Part shown: in pieces, positions 7,289-14,134 of the stretch | Position numbering within the stretch: the stretch's first letter is position 1 | Layout of the letters: every line of letters begins with the position of its first letter | Source: a virus | Virus record (IMG/VR): IMGVR_UViG_3300046683_000198 | Span: 1-28,377 of that record | Length of the DNA stretch: 28,377 bases | Strand: one strand, 5' to 3' | Position numbers and translations under genes: made by a program | Notes under the pieces: generated by a model | Database searches by the model: none | What the model was told of the DNA's origin: nothing | What the model saw: only the letters and a program-made list of their open reading frames with translations

Positions 7289-8058
7289 GCATCCGGGGAG
7301 CGTTCTACTACCCCTGGTTCCCCGAAACCTGGACCGCTGGTGGCAAGCCGGTCCACGGCACCCCGTCGATGGGGAAGTACGCCTCGGACCTGGGCACGTT
7401 CCAGGTCCACGTCCAGATGATGCGCTACGCCCGCATCCAGGTCGGGTTCTTCTCTTGGTGGGGGCCGGACAGCCCGTACGACAAGCGTGTCGCCGACCTG
7501 CTGAAGGCCGCCGAGGGCACCCCGTTCAAGTGGGCCGCGTATCACGAACAGGAAGGCTTCGGGAACCCCTCGACGACCGAGTTGAAGCGGAACCTGGACT
7601 ACCTGAACCAGAACTACTTCTCGCATCCGAACTACCTGAAGCGCAACCTGAAACCGGTGGTGTTCGCCTACGGCGACGCGGCGGACGGTCCGGGGATGTG
7701 CAAACGGTGGGCAGACGCCAGCGGTGGCTCGGTCTACTACGGCCTGAAGGTGTTCAACGGGTACAAGATTGCGGCACCGCAGCCGAGCACCTGGTACCAG
7801 TACGCGCCGGACCAGGGGTACGTGGACTTCTCCCCGTGGTCGGTGTCGGTGTCCCCTGGCTTCTGGTTCGCGCCAGATTCCACGGCTCGGCTAGGCCGGG
7901 ACGCAACCCGCTTCGAAGCGGACGTGGAACGGATGGTGGCTGCGAATCCAGAATGGGAGTTGGTCACGACGTTCAACGAATGGGGCGAAGGGACCGCGGT
8001 CGAGCCGGAAGTGTCGCGGGGAACCGTCGAACTGGACATCCTGCGGCGTCACCGATAG
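7285..8058 (+). CDS. GH99-like endo-acting glycosidase
   Basis: 257 residues. It begins with GAFYYPWFPETW and ends with TFNEWGEGTAVEP, the two signatures of the GH99/GH71-like fold. The two glutamates Glu232 and Glu235 (EWGE) match the E-x-x-E spacing reported for the catalytic pair of GH99 endo-alpha-mannosidases and mannanases. HEQEG (88-90) and a mid-barrel FAYGD fit the same fold. It is shorter than typical GH99 enzymes (about 350 residues), so it is a compact variant. No signal peptide. Overlaps the phosphoesterase stop by four bases, implying coordinated production. Substrate is inferred to be a host mannan-type or other envelope glycan. Confidence 0.75.
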   Translation: MSIRGAFYYPWFPETWTAGGKPVHGTPSMGKYASDLGTFQVHVQMMRYARIQVGFFSWWGPDSPYDKRVADLLKAAEGTPFKWAAYHEQEGFGNPSTTELKRNLDYLNQNYFSHPNYLKRNLKPVVFAYGDAADGPGMCKRWADASGGSVYYGLKVFNGYKIAAPQPSTWYQYAPDQGYVDFSPWSVSVSPGFWFAPDSTARLGRDATRFEADVERMVAANPEWELVTTFNEWGEGTAVEPEVSRGTVELDILRRHR

Positions 8059-8066
8059 GAGGACAG

Positions 8067-8453
8067 ATGCCACTTGCAGGGGACCAGCTGTCGTTCAAGG
8101 AAGCCCTGGCACTGGGCAAGGTCGTGGGGTTCGGCAGTGGGCCGAAGCTCGTCACCGCCATCGCGGTGATGTGCGCGGAATCGGGCCGCTACGTCGGCGC
8201 GTGGCACGACAACGACAACGGCTCCACGGACCGGGGCCTGTTCCAGCTGAACACCATCCACGCGAACATCACGGACGCCGAGGCGTACGACCCGAAGCAG
8301 AACGCCCAGTTCGCCTACGAACTCAGCAAGCAGGGAACCGACTTCAGCCCGTGGGCCGCGTACAACAGCGGCGCGTACGAGAAGTTCCTGGACGACGTGC
8401 GGACGGTGAAGCAGGAGAAGACCTGGGAGTCGCGGGTCCGGCTCTGGCTGTGA
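8067..8453 (+). CDS. Lysozyme-like / lytic transglycosylase (SLT-type) protein
   Basis: 128 residues from ATG 8067, chosen because AGGAGG lies 4 bases upstream; the open frame extends much further upstream but only as a shadow of the previous gene. The lysozyme-like fold is shown by AIAVMCAESG (catalytic Glu38), GSTDRGLFQLN (53-62) and AAYNSGAYEKFLDD. These motifs match single-domain transglycosylase and lysozyme-like domains of phage that cleave the MurNAc-GlcNAc bond. There is no cell-wall-binding domain. Together with the M15-like protein at 1895 it gives the phage both glycan- and peptide-cleaving activities. Last gene of the left plus-strand block. Confidence 0.8.
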   Translation: MPLAGDQLSFKEALALGKVVGFGSGPKLVTAIAVMCAESGRYVGAWHDNDNGSTDRGLFQLNTIHANITDAEAYDPKQNAQFAYELSKQGTDFSPWAAYNSGAYEKFLDDVRTVKQEKTWESRVRLWL

Positions 8454-8470
8454 TGCAGGTTCAAAGGCTC

Positions 8471-8503
8471 GAAGAAAGGGGGCCGGACCGAAGTCCGACC
8501 CCC
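8471..8503 (-). terminator. Rho-independent terminator of the minus-strand operon
   Basis: Read on the minus strand, GGGGG, one base, CGGAC-type stem, a TTCG tetraloop closed by C-G, and the complementary arm form a 10-pair stem with one mismatch, followed by TTTCTTC. It starts one base after the stop of the small gene at 8505. A UUCG tetraloop gives an unusually stable hairpin. On the plus strand the same hairpin (CGAA loop) could slow read-through from the transglycosylase gene. Confidence 0.8.
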
Positions 8504-8504
8504 G

Positions 8505-8621
8505 TCAGAGTCGTGTGATGCGGATGAACGCTTCGAAGATGAGCCACCACACCCCGAACGTCACGATGATGAGGAGCAGCAAGGTGAGGCAGCCGATACC
8601 GGCGTGATGTGCGTCCCCCAT
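8505..8621 (-). CDS. 38-residue single-pass membrane peptide
   Basis: Starts at the ATG complementary to 8619-8621, behind GCGAGGGAGGTACGAC, a clear copy of the start-associated sequence used across this strand. The peptide is a short polar head (GDAHHAG), one strongly hydrophobic helix (CLTLLLLIIVTFGVWWLIF) and a basic tail. An in-frame upstream ATG at 8666 would give 53 residues but has a weaker ribosome site. Being next to lysis genes, it could be holin-like, but it is on the other strand, so this is speculative. Confidence 0.55.
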   Translation of the reverse strand: MGDAHHAGIGCLTLLLLIIVTFGVWWLIFEAFIRITRL

Positions 8622-8702
8622 GTCGTACCTCCCTCGCAAGGCGTCGTCGTCGTCGGGTTCCTGCATCTGTCGCACCCTTCGGGCCGGGGAGTTTCCCCTT
8701 AG

Positions 8703-9209
8703 CTACTTCTGCTTGGCGATGTAGTCGATGAAGGCATCACCCGTCGTGGGTCGACCGAGCGACGGACGGTCCTTCAACCACTGGTCGTACGCCTTCTGTT
8801 CGGTCTTCCACAGAAGGTCCTCCATGCCTTCTGCGGTCGCCTGCCCGTTGTCGTTCCACGCGACGATGATGGCGTGAGCGTTGTCGCCTTCGTGTTCGCG
8901 TGCGATGTCCGGGAACTGTTCGCAGATGGTGTCCGCGAGCAGCTGCTGGGCGTCGGTGGCTTCCTGGGTATACAACTCCCCACTTTCGCGAGTGTTGTTC
9001 GCCAGGTCGTCACCGGCACCTTCGTTGAACCATAGGTCCCGTTCCGCGACGCTGAGGGCCTGATTCAGGCACACGTGAACGCGGTTGGTCCCCTGCCGTT
9101 CACGGTAGCTGCCTTGAACCCAGCCACCCTCGCCGCGGGACCCGTTCTGGTCCCCGAATACGATGGCCGCTGCCCGTGAGAGCAGGGCCACCCTGGAACG
9201 TCGTGACAT
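8703..9209 (-). CDS. Hypothetical protein
   Basis: 168 residues. ATG 9209 is preferred over ATG 9215, because AAAGGAG lies 6 bases before 9209 but directly abuts 9215. N-terminus basic (SRRSRVALLSRAAAI), the rest acidic and helical with LNQALSVAERDLWFNEGAGDD and a C-terminal EDLLWKTEQKAYDQWLKD. No recognised family. It is near the end of the minus-strand operon and separated from the upstream genes by a conserved hairpin element. Confidence 0.65.
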   Translation of the reverse strand: MSRRSRVALLSRAAAIVFGDQNGSRGEGGWVQGSYRERQGTNRVHVCLNQALSVAERDLWFNEGAGDDLANNTRESGELYTQEATDAQQLLADTICEQFPDIAREHEGDNAHAIIVAWNDNGQATAEGMEDLLWKTEQKAYDQWLKDRPSLGRPTTGDAFIDYIAKQK

Positions 9210-9266
9210 ACGCATCTCCTTTAGGTGATACCCGAAGGATGCGATAGATGCAGGTACCCCCCCTAG

Positions 9267-9328
9267 CTATCGGTACGCCGCCGTCCCCGCACCCCCCCCA
9301 GGGCGTTGAGACGACGGCCTGCCGATAG
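9267..9328 (-). repeat. Intergenic two-tier hairpin element (ESAS-like)
   Basis: Outer arms CTATCGG and CCGATAG are perfectly complementary; inner arms GCCGTC and GACGGC pair inside them, separated by short asymmetric internal loops. It precedes the gene at 8703, though here the purine-rich start sequence is weaker. A second 8-bp hairpin (CCCGGCGG with CCGCCGGG, 9336-9361) follows the stop of the gene at 9364. Confidence 0.65.
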
Positions 9329-9363
9329 GGCAGGACCCGGCGGTCATGGCCTTCCGCCGGGAG

Positions 9364-9477
9364 TCAAACAGGTGGTGCCGTGATGGGACCCAGCCATACG
9401 AAGTGCAGGATGTATCGCCACCGCTTCGAGAACATGCGGTCGCACACCCCGCAGTAGTAGCGGACCGGGCGCGTCAT
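9364..9477 (-). CDS. 37-residue C2H2-like zinc-finger peptide
   Basis: Starts at ATG 9477, whose bases overlap the stop of the upstream gene as ATGA. The peptide contains YYCGVCDRMFSKRW followed by ILHF, close to the classical CxxC...F...L.H finger pattern but with only one clear His. Basic residues between the ligands suggest nucleic-acid contact. Third member of an overlapping trio (9560, 9474, 9364) that shares a single upstream signal. Confidence 0.5.
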   Translation of the reverse strand: MTRPVRYYCGVCDRMFSKRWRYILHFVWLGPITAPPV

Positions 9478-9563
9478 CGGGTGACCAGCAGCAGGAAGAC
9501 GAGGGTCGCCAGGGCCAACAGGACGATGGCTAGCAACGTGACGGTGACTTCGTCCCACTTCAT
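9474..9563 (-). CDS. 29-residue membrane peptide
   Basis: ATG 9563 overlaps the upstream TGA (ATGA) and its TGA overlaps the next ATG. The product is almost only a transmembrane helix (TVTLLAIVLLALATLVFLLLV). An alternative ATG at 9575 adds four residues. Too small to recognise; a membrane-active accessory role is possible. Confidence 0.45.
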   Translation of the reverse strand: MKWDEVTVTLLAIVLLALATLVFLLLVTR

Positions 9564-9778
9564 ACCGTGAGCCATTCCTTCCGGTAGAAGTGCTGCCGCC
9601 ACATGCGGCGGGTCAGCCAGCGGGACAGGATGGCCGGGTTGTCGTGGGTCGGCGTGAGACATATCAGCCGACCGTCCGCGAACGTGATGACCCACCGTTC
9701 ACCCTGTTCGTCGAGGACCATCGTGCGGGGGGTCGGGTCGGGCACGAAGCTAATCATGTCCGACCGCCTGAGCTTCAT
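9560..9778 (-). CDS. Small hypothetical protein
   Basis: 72 residues, start ATG 9778, 9 bases after the upstream stop; a second in-frame ATG at 9757 is possible. It holds a short beta region (RWVITFADGRLICLTP) and a basic aromatic C-terminus (RRMWRQHFYRKEW). No hairpin element or strong start-associated sequence precedes it, so it is probably translated by re-initiation after the gene at 9788. Confidence 0.5.
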   Translation of the reverse strand: MKLRRSDMISFVPDPTPRTMVLDEQGERWVITFADGRLICLTPTHDNPAILSRWLTRRMWRQHFYRKEWLTV

Positions 9779-9787
9779 TGCCCCGAA

Positions 9788-10081
9788 TCATAGGGTGCCC
9801 CGTGGCAGCGGTCGAATCTCGACGGTGAACGCGGTGAGTGGCCGGTTCGGCTTCCCGTCCGGTCGCACCGGCCGTACGTGGGAGACGGTCCGCCAGTCGG
9901 CGGTCGCTTCCTTCGCGTCGGCGTACATCTTCGCTTGCCGCGGGTCGGTGGTCATCTCGATGTGACCACGTCCCCAGTAGGCGTCCGGGTCGTAGGACCG
10001 GACCCAGCCGGGTCGGAACTTCGCTCCGGGCTGGTCGATGGCCCCTTCTTGGGCCACCAGATAGATGCCGTAGACAGGCAT
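9788..10081 (-). CDS. Conserved small actinophage-type protein
   Basis: 97 residues, starting at ATG 10081 behind GCGAAAGGAGGTTCCG. The sequence features GWVRSYDPDAYWGRG, TTDPRQAKMYAD and RPVRPDGKPNRPLTAF. This combination resembles a small protein family common in actinobacteriophages (recalled, not searched); its function is unknown. Well-formed and typical in codon use. Confidence 0.75.
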   Translation of the reverse strand: MPVYGIYLVAQEGAIDQPGAKFRPGWVRSYDPDAYWGRGHIEMTTDPRQAKMYADAKEATADWRTVSHVRPVRPDGKPNRPLTAFTVEIRPLPRGTL

Positions 10082-10291
10082 CGGAACCTCCTTTCGCTTG
10101 GATGCAGCGGACGCTGCTATCCCGGAGGACCACCGAGGGGTCTGGCAGCCCCGGTGGCCGACCGGCATCGCAGCGGTTGCGATGCGTGGAGCAGGGGGCT
10201 GTACCGGCGCGTCTTCCCCGGTCGCGGGTATCTGTACCTTCCGAGTACCTTCCACCGCGACCTAACGTCCGGCCCTGTCCCCCTGCCACCC
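10082..10291 (-). other. 210-base intergenic region with hairpins
   Basis: Holds the GCGAAAGGAGG start sequence for 9788, a diverged two-tier hairpin around 10115-10150, and a perfect 8-bp hairpin GCATCGCA / TGCGATGC at 10165-10185. Further upstream on the minus strand a GGAAGGTAC motif occurs twice close together near 10235-10252. No gene seen. The length and extra hairpin make it a candidate internal promoter or processing site. Confidence 0.5.
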
Positions 10292-10621
10292 CTATGCGTC
10301 CGCTGGCTTCGGCTTCGCGAGCCGACCGTACAGTTCTTCCCTGGCGTTCTGGTTGAACGCCTTCCGGCCACCCCAGTCCTGGTCTAAGCCAGTGATGAGG
10401 TATCCCGGTGGATGCCTGTACCGCCGCTTGTCGAGGCCCTGTCCACGGATGATGATGTCGAACCGTTCCCCATTGCAACGGGTGCAGCGGAGATGCAGTT
10501 CGTACACCGTCGACCTGCCGACCTTCGATACGAAGGTCGTGACGTGTTCCCAGGCGTGTGCCCAGGAGCGACATTCCAGGTGGTCCGTGTCCAGTGCGCG
10601 GTACCGCTTCGTCGGGGCCAT
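10292..10621 (-). CDS. Small Cys-motif protein, conserved actinophage type
   Basis: 109 residues starting at ATG 10621, which shares one base with the upstream stop (TGATG). It has CRSWAHAWE at the start, LRCTRCNGER (a CxxC knuckle) in the middle and RYRHPPGYLI near residues 68-77. Similar small proteins with this order of motifs are frequent in actinophage accessory regions (from memory). A single CxxC is not a full zinc site, so binding might need a dimer. Function unknown. Confidence 0.7.
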   Translation of the reverse strand: MAPTKRYRALDTDHLECRSWAHAWEHVTTFVSKVGRSTVYELHLRCTRCNGERFDIIIRGQGLDKRRYRHPPGYLITGLDQDWGGRKAFNQNAREELYGRLAKPKPADA

Positions 10622-10896
10622 CAGGCCGAACCGTAGTTGGCGAGGATGTTCAGAACCGCATCCACGTCAGCGTCGATTCGCGGGTCCCCGGTGATTGTCA
10701 TTTCGAGTCTGCCCTGAACGAGCTTGAACTCGAAATACTGGTCATCACCTGGGACCACCTTGCCGTTCTTCGAACCGGGAGCTTCCTTGATGGCGTTCAA
10801 CGCCTTCATGTACGCGCCCATATTGTCGAAGCGACGGCCCTTCAGTGGACCGCGCGAGATAACACGCGGCCACACATTCGACTTGGCAGTCGTCAT
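10621..10896 (-). CDS. Hypothetical protein
   Basis: 91 residues from ATG 10896 behind GCGAAAGGAGGTTGCACCT. The N-terminal half is basic (RGPLKGRRFDNMGAYMKAL), the C-terminal half has beta-strands (YFEFKLVQGRLEMTIT) and a closing helix (DADVDAVLNILANY). No family recognised. Its stop overlaps the next start by one base, so the two genes are likely translationally coupled. Confidence 0.7.
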   Translation of the reverse strand: MTTAKSNVWPRVISRGPLKGRRFDNMGAYMKALNAIKEAPGSKNGKVVPGDDQYFEFKLVQGRLEMTITGDPRIDADVDAVLNILANYGSA

Positions 10897-10935
10897 AGGT
10901 GCAACCTCCTTTCGCTTGTGCTTCACTTCGATGGA

Positions 10936-11006
10936 CCCTGCGTCCACCCGCCGATGCCCCGGCCCCCCAACGTTCTGTGAGGTCGGGACAGCGGCAGCCC
11001 GCAGGG
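10936..11006 (-). repeat. Intergenic two-tier hairpin element (class with TCACCC/AGCC internal loop)
   Basis: Outer arms CCCTGCG and CGCAGGG are perfectly complementary. Internal loop bases are TCCACCC on one side and AGCC on the other. Inner arms of 15 bases (GCCG.TG.CCCG.CC pattern) pair with only wobble or single mismatches. It starts 2 bases after the stop of the gene at 11009 and ends shortly before the start sequence of the gene at 10621. Confidence 0.8.
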
Positions 11007-11008
11007 GC

Positions 11009-11503
11009 TTAGCCGACCTGCCGGGGCTGGATTCCTTCGGAACCCGCCGTCCACGCATCGTCCGCATCGGCCAGGAGCCGATACAGCGCGACGCGCTGCT
11101 TCCGGGTGATGTCGACCAGGTGGTTCCGTTGTCCGAGGTCGGAATGACGGAACCTGAAGTCGTCGATGCTGTCGGGCAGCATGACGCCTTCCGGCGCGAC
11201 GACGAGCAGTTCGATGTGGACGTACCAGCCGGGCTTCAGCGGTTCACCCGTCCGGTCGAACTCCGACCACCATTCGGCGTCGTTGTGCCAGTAGAGGCCC
11301 AGGTTGGCCCCACCCGCGAACGTGCGGCGTGTGTCCGTCGACATGACGAATACGTTGTCGCCCATTTCGAGGCGGTTCCGGTTGTACCGGATAGGCCCCC
11401 AGGCGGTATGTCCGAGGGGGTGGGTTTCGAACCGAGGGAACTGTTGCCAGTACCCGGTGGTGTCGAACACCTTCGGACTGCCCTTGAACACCCAATCAGG
11501 CAT
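11009..11503 (-). CDS. Hypothetical protein
   Basis: 164 residues from ATG 11503 behind CGCGAAAGGAGGTAGCACCC. Rich in aromatic residues (DWVF, YWQQFPRFE, LYWHNDAEWW, PGWYVHIELLVV) and probably a globular beta protein; the C-terminus has a helix (TRKQRVALYRLLADAD). No family recognised and no membrane or signal segment. Confidence 0.7.
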   Translation of the reverse strand: MPDWVFKGSPKVFDTTGYWQQFPRFETHPLGHTAWGPIRYNRNRLEMGDNVFVMSTDTRRTFAGGANLGLYWHNDAEWWSEFDRTGEPLKPGWYVHIELLVVAPEGVMLPDSIDDFRFRHSDLGQRNHLVDITRKQRVALYRLLADADDAWTAGSEGIQPRQVG

Positions 11504-11537
11504 GGGTGCTACCTCCTTTCGCGTTCGTGCTTCCTAT

Positions 11538-11585
11538 CTGAAAGCACGCCACCGTCCCCTGTGAGGGACGATGGTCTGCCATCAG
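11538..11585 (-). repeat. Intergenic two-tier hairpin element (class with CTGA/TCAG outer arms)
   Basis: Outer CTGA and TCAG enclose AAGCAC and TCTGCCA internal-loop bases, then inner arms CCACCGTCCC and GGGACGATGG around a CTGTGA hexaloop. The copy at 15742 shares its flanks and internal-loop bases almost exactly while the inner stem differs. Lies between the genes at 11590 and 11009. Confidence 0.75.
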
Positions 11586-11589
11586 GTGG

Positions 11590-11901
11590 TCAGACGCGGA
11601 CCGGATAGCCAACCTGGGCCAGCCGGTCACGGGCGATGAGAACCTCGGCGTCCGTGAACAGGGTGCGGAACCTGGGGTCCAGCACCATGTATTCGACGGA
11701 CAGGTCGAGGCGTTGCATGTCGAACAGCCGGGTGAAGCCCGACTGCCACTGCCCTTCGGTCGTCAGGAGCCGCTTGGCGGCGTTGACCGCACCGTAGAGC
11801 GTGACCATCTCCATCCAGTACCGGGGTCGGTAGTTCAGCCCGATACATTCGGCGATGCCCGACCGCGTGACCTCGTTGAAGGTCACTTCGGCGTCGTCCA
11901 T
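11590..11901 (-). CDS. Conserved hypothetical protein with GFTRLF...RLDLSVE motif
   Basis: 103 residues from ATG 11901 (GCGGAAGGAGGTACCAC before it). Mostly helical: LNYRPRYWMEMVTLYGAV, AAKRLL, SGFTRLFDMQRLDLSVEYMV, then ARDRLAQVGY. The pattern resembles a small family of unknown function found in many actinobacteria, sometimes beside defence or restriction genes (recalled, not searched). If correct, this phage copy may be a host-derived antagonist or accessory. Function not established. Confidence 0.7.
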   Translation of the reverse strand: MDDAEVTFNEVTRSGIAECIGLNYRPRYWMEMVTLYGAVNAAKRLLTTEGQWQSGFTRLFDMQRLDLSVEYMVLDPRFRTLFTDAEVLIARDRLAQVGYPVRV

Positions 11902-11929
11902 GTGGTACCTCCTTCCGCGTTGGTATGCG

Positions 11930-11980
11930 GGTGCATACCCGGCCACCCCCCAACGTGAGTGGGGTGACCGGCTGTGCGCC
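11930..11980 (-). repeat. Intergenic hairpin element
   Basis: Inner arms CCGGCCACCCC and GGGGTGACCGG pair around a loop containing CGTGAG; weaker outer arms GGTGCA and TGCGCC enclose short internal loops. Sits between the genes at 11990 and 11590, followed by GCGGAAGGAGGT. Confidence 0.7.
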
Positions 11981-11989
11981 TAGTTGGAT

Positions 11990-12643
11990 TTAGGTGCAGC
12001 CTGGATAGCCACAGATGACTGAGAAGTCCGAGTACGCCGTGCCCCAGAAATGCCCGTTCGCCGCAATCGTGATGTCGATATGCGGGTGCCGGTAGATTCC
12101 AGACTTCGGCAGGTAATACTCGAACGACGGCCACAGGTCCACCTGGTAGAGACCGAGGCTGGACCTATCGGCTTTGCCACTGTGGCACCAGTCGAAGTTC
12201 CAGAATCCCGCCAGATTGAAGCAGCGGTATTCAGGGAGACTGGTGACCTTCGTTCCGGCCGCGTTGGTGCACCACATGACCTTCGCGCCGAAGGCGTAGT
12301 ACCAACCTGCGTTGGAGTGAACGCCCCAGCCGTGGCCTGTGTCTAGTGGCGGGACCGTCGACCATTCGATAGGACACGACGTAGACCGAGTGACGGTTTC
12401 TGTCGCCTGACCATCGAACGGAACACCCGTCGTGGTGTCGTACAGAGACACCACGGCTGGTGGCACGACGGTTGCGCCGCTCCCGCTGAAGGAATCACTG
12501 GCACCGCCCGACGGTGATGGTATCGGGGTCGCGTGGCCCTTCGGACCTAGCACGACCAGGAGAATCACCACCAACGCCAGCAGTGCCAGTAGGACGCCAA
12601 GCAGCGTCGGCACTCGCCGGTTGTACCACGATGAGTTAGACAT
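11990..12643 (-). CDS. Membrane-anchored exported Cys-rich protein
   Basis: 217 residues from ATG 12643 (GCGAAAGGAGGTACCCACG before it). A short basic N-terminus is followed by one hydrophobic helix (about residues 12-33, TLLGVLLALLALVVILL), then a Gly/Ser/Pro linker and a roughly 160-residue domain facing outside. That domain has several Cys (TSCPIEW, MWCTN, YRCFN, DWCHSG, ICGYPGC) consistent with disulfides, plus many Trp and Tyr. An uncleaved anchor is more likely than a signal peptide. It could alter the surface of the infected host, for example in superinfection exclusion (inference). Somewhat AT-richer than its neighbours. Confidence 0.7.
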   Translation of the reverse strand: MSNSSWYNRRVPTLLGVLLALLALVVILLVVLGPKGHATPIPSPSGGASDSFSGSGATVVPPAVVSLYDTTTGVPFDGQATETVTRSTSCPIEWSTVPPLDTGHGWGVHSNAGWYYAFGAKVMWCTNAAGTKVTSLPEYRCFNLAGFWNFDWCHSGKADRSSLGLYQVDLWPSFEYYLPKSGIYRHPHIDITIAANGHFWGTAYSDFSVICGYPGCT

Positions 12644-12691
12644 CGTGGGTACCTCCTTTCGCTATCGGTACGCCTCTCCTTGCTGCCTTAG

Positions 12692-12733
12692 CACGTACCG
12701 CACCAGCCCCCGTGAGGGCTGATGCGCTGCGTG
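12692..12733 (-). repeat. Intergenic hairpin element
   Basis: Outer CACG and CGTG; inner CGCACCAGCCC and GGGCTGATGCG with one mismatch; hexaloop CCGTGA. Ends directly at the stop codon of the gene at 12734. Confidence 0.75.
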
Positions 12734-12952
12734 TCAGGCGGCGGCGAGCACGGTGTCCGGGTGGATGATGCCCAGGCCCATCGCGATGCCAACGGCATGT
12801 GCGGTGTTCCTGGCCCCGAGCTTCCCGCGCACGTAGCCCATGTGGACCTTCACCGTCTTGTGCGAGATGAACAGCTTGCGCCCGATTTCGGGCGCGCTGT
12901 ACCCCTGCGCGGCGAGGCAGAGGACATCCATCTGCCTATCGGTCAGTTCCAT
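12734..12952 (-). CDS. Standalone LuxR/GerE-type HTH DNA-binding protein
   Basis: 72 residues from ATG 12952 behind GCAAAGGAGGTCGCCAC. It is almost exactly one LuxR-type HTH: ELTDRQMDVLCLAAQGYS, APEIGRKLFISHKTVKVH (recognition helix), MGYVRGKLGARN. No receiver or ligand-binding domain is present, so activity may depend on its concentration or partners. It may regulate phage or host promoters. A second, diverged LuxR-type HTH is encoded at 25117 in the opposite operon. Confidence 0.88.
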   Translation of the reverse strand: MELTDRQMDVLCLAAQGYSAPEIGRKLFISHKTVKVHMGYVRGKLGARNTAHAVGIAMGLGIIHPDTVLAAA

Positions 12953-12994
12953 GTGGCGACCTCCTTTGCTGCTGCACCGGCCAGGCCCTGATGG

Positions 12995-13062
12995 GCCAGA
13001 CATCCGGTACACGGCCAGCCCCGTATCGGAGAGGAGTTGGGGCTGACCGTCTGCCGGATGGC
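12995..13062 (-). repeat. Long intergenic inverted repeat
   Basis: Arms ATCCGG plus ACGGCCAGCCCC and GGGGCTGACCGT plus CCGGAT pair with short TAC and CTG internal loops around an 18-base loop. The region 13063-13144 up to the next gene also holds GC-rich dyads (CCGGAC...GTCCGG) but no open reading frame of note. Confidence 0.75.
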
Positions 13063-13144
13063 AGAAGTTGCGGCGTCCGCCACGGGGGTCGGAGGGGACC
13101 CGGACCGTGGGGTTCGGCCGCGTCCGGGGAGGCTCAATCCCCGG

Positions 13145-13336
13145 TCATGTGCCCAGCCGGGTGAAGTGCAGCCTGAACAGGCTGCCCCAGTGGGCGAGCA
13201 ACTTCAGGACCGCCGGGTCCGACGTTCGGACGGTCAGGTTCGTGCCGTCGTCTGAGTCGAACCGGATGGTGACGAAGTGGGAATCGCCCGACTTGTCTTC
13301 CGTGATACGAGTCACCTTCAAGTCGAGGTCATCCAT
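13145..13336 (-). CDS. Small beta-rich hypothetical protein
   Basis: 63 residues. The ATG at 13336 directly follows the TAG of the upstream gene with no gap, so translation is probably coupled. Alternating pattern LDLKVTRITEDKSGDS and FVTIRFDSDDG suggests a small beta-sheet; the C-terminal LLAHWGSLFRLHF is amphipathic. Function unknown. Confidence 0.65.
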   Translation of the reverse strand: MDDLDLKVTRITEDKSGDSHFVTIRFDSDDGTNLTVRTSDPAVLKLLAHWGSLFRLHFTRLGT

Positions 13337-14056
13337 CTAGGCATCACCGTGGTCCTGGTCCATCGTCATCTCTGAGTGGACCGTGTCTGCGATTGCGGTG
13401 TCCGTTTCCGGGACCGTCCCTTCGGACAGCATCGCCACCAGGCGAGCCATCCCTTCAGGACTGTCGTCGGGACCGTCGGGGTCCGACACGGACGCCAACG
13501 CCCGAGCGAGCGATTCCTGTTCGACCCCTAGCTGCCGCTGGACCATGTCCAGCGCAGCTTCGGTGTCGGCGAGCTTGGCTTCCGCTTCGGCGCGTGCGCG
13601 GTTCGCAGCTTGCACGGCCTTATGCAGTTCCAGCAGCCGGTCGTCCAGGTCGCCGCCCGAGACCCTGAAGTCGGGTTCGTCGTCGGCTTCGGTCACGTCG
13701 TCGTAGTCCACGTCGACCTCCACGTCGATGTCCACGTCGTCCATCAGCAGGATGGCCCAGGCGTTGCGCCTGGCCCAGTCTGTGAGGTCGTCCATGCCAT
13801 CGTCGCGGACGGTGGCCCGATACCGGACCGTGAACGCGACTTCCTTCGTCCTGACGGACGAGTCCATGTCGTGAACCTGCGTTTCGACCGACTGGACGGC
13901 GTTCTGCCAGTCCGTACAGGCCGAGTTGTCGATGAAGGACCGGATGGTGCGTTCCAGTGCATCGGATGCACCGGACACGTCCGTGTCTTCTTCGAGGCCC
14001 AGGTTCGCGACTTCGATAACGACAGTCGCAGACTTCACCACATCACCTGTATCCAC
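13337..14056 (-). CDS. Acidic coiled-coil protein (GTG start)
   Basis: 239 residues starting at GTG 14056, chosen because GCGAAGGGAGGTCGCCT ends there with the usual 5-base spacing; ATG 14107 would place the start sequence inside the gene. It has an N-terminal beta region (SATVVIEVANL, KEVAFTVRYRATV), a very acidic stretch (DVDIDVEVDVDYDD), and a coiled coil (LLELHKAVQAANRARAEAEA and following). The tail is acidic. No family recognised; a scaffold or DNA-mimic-like role is possible from the charge but unproven. Confidence 0.7.
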   Translation of the reverse strand: MDTGDVVKSATVVIEVANLGLEEDTDVSGASDALERTIRSFIDNSACTDWQNAVQSVETQVHDMDSSVRTKEVAFTVRYRATVRDDGMDDLTDWARRNAWAILLMDDVDIDVEVDVDYDDVTEADDEPDFRVSGGDLDDRLLELHKAVQAANRARAEAEAKLADTEAALDMVQRQLGVEQESLARALASVSDPDGPDDSPEGMARLVAMLSEGTVPETDTAIADTVHSEMTMDQDHGDA

Positions 14057-14091
14057 AGGCGACCTCCCTTCGCGATGGAACAGGGCTTGTT

Positions 14092-14134
14092 CCCCGTTCC
14101 GCGCCACCCCCCGTGAGGGGTGACGCGCAGCGGG
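14092..14134 (-). repeat. Intergenic hairpin element
   Basis: Inner CACCCC and GGGGTG around hexaloop CCGTGA, extended by GCGC on each side with a two-base bulge, and CCCG/CGGG-type outer pairing. Lies between the stop of 14135 and the start sequence of 13337. Confidence 0.75.

Noticed and set aside
7038-8066. Upstream extension of the transglycosylase frame
   Set aside because: The extension overlaps the phosphoesterase and GH99-like genes, is Arg/Pro-rich, and the real start at 8067 has AGGAGG.
8505-8621. Holin
   Set aside because: One membrane helix and a site near lysis genes are suggestive, but it is on the opposite strand and part of a different transcription unit.
9750-10574. 274-codon open frame on the minus strand
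   Set aside because: It crosses the two genes at 9788 and 10292 and the hairpin region between them in another frame; composition is typical of a shadow frame.
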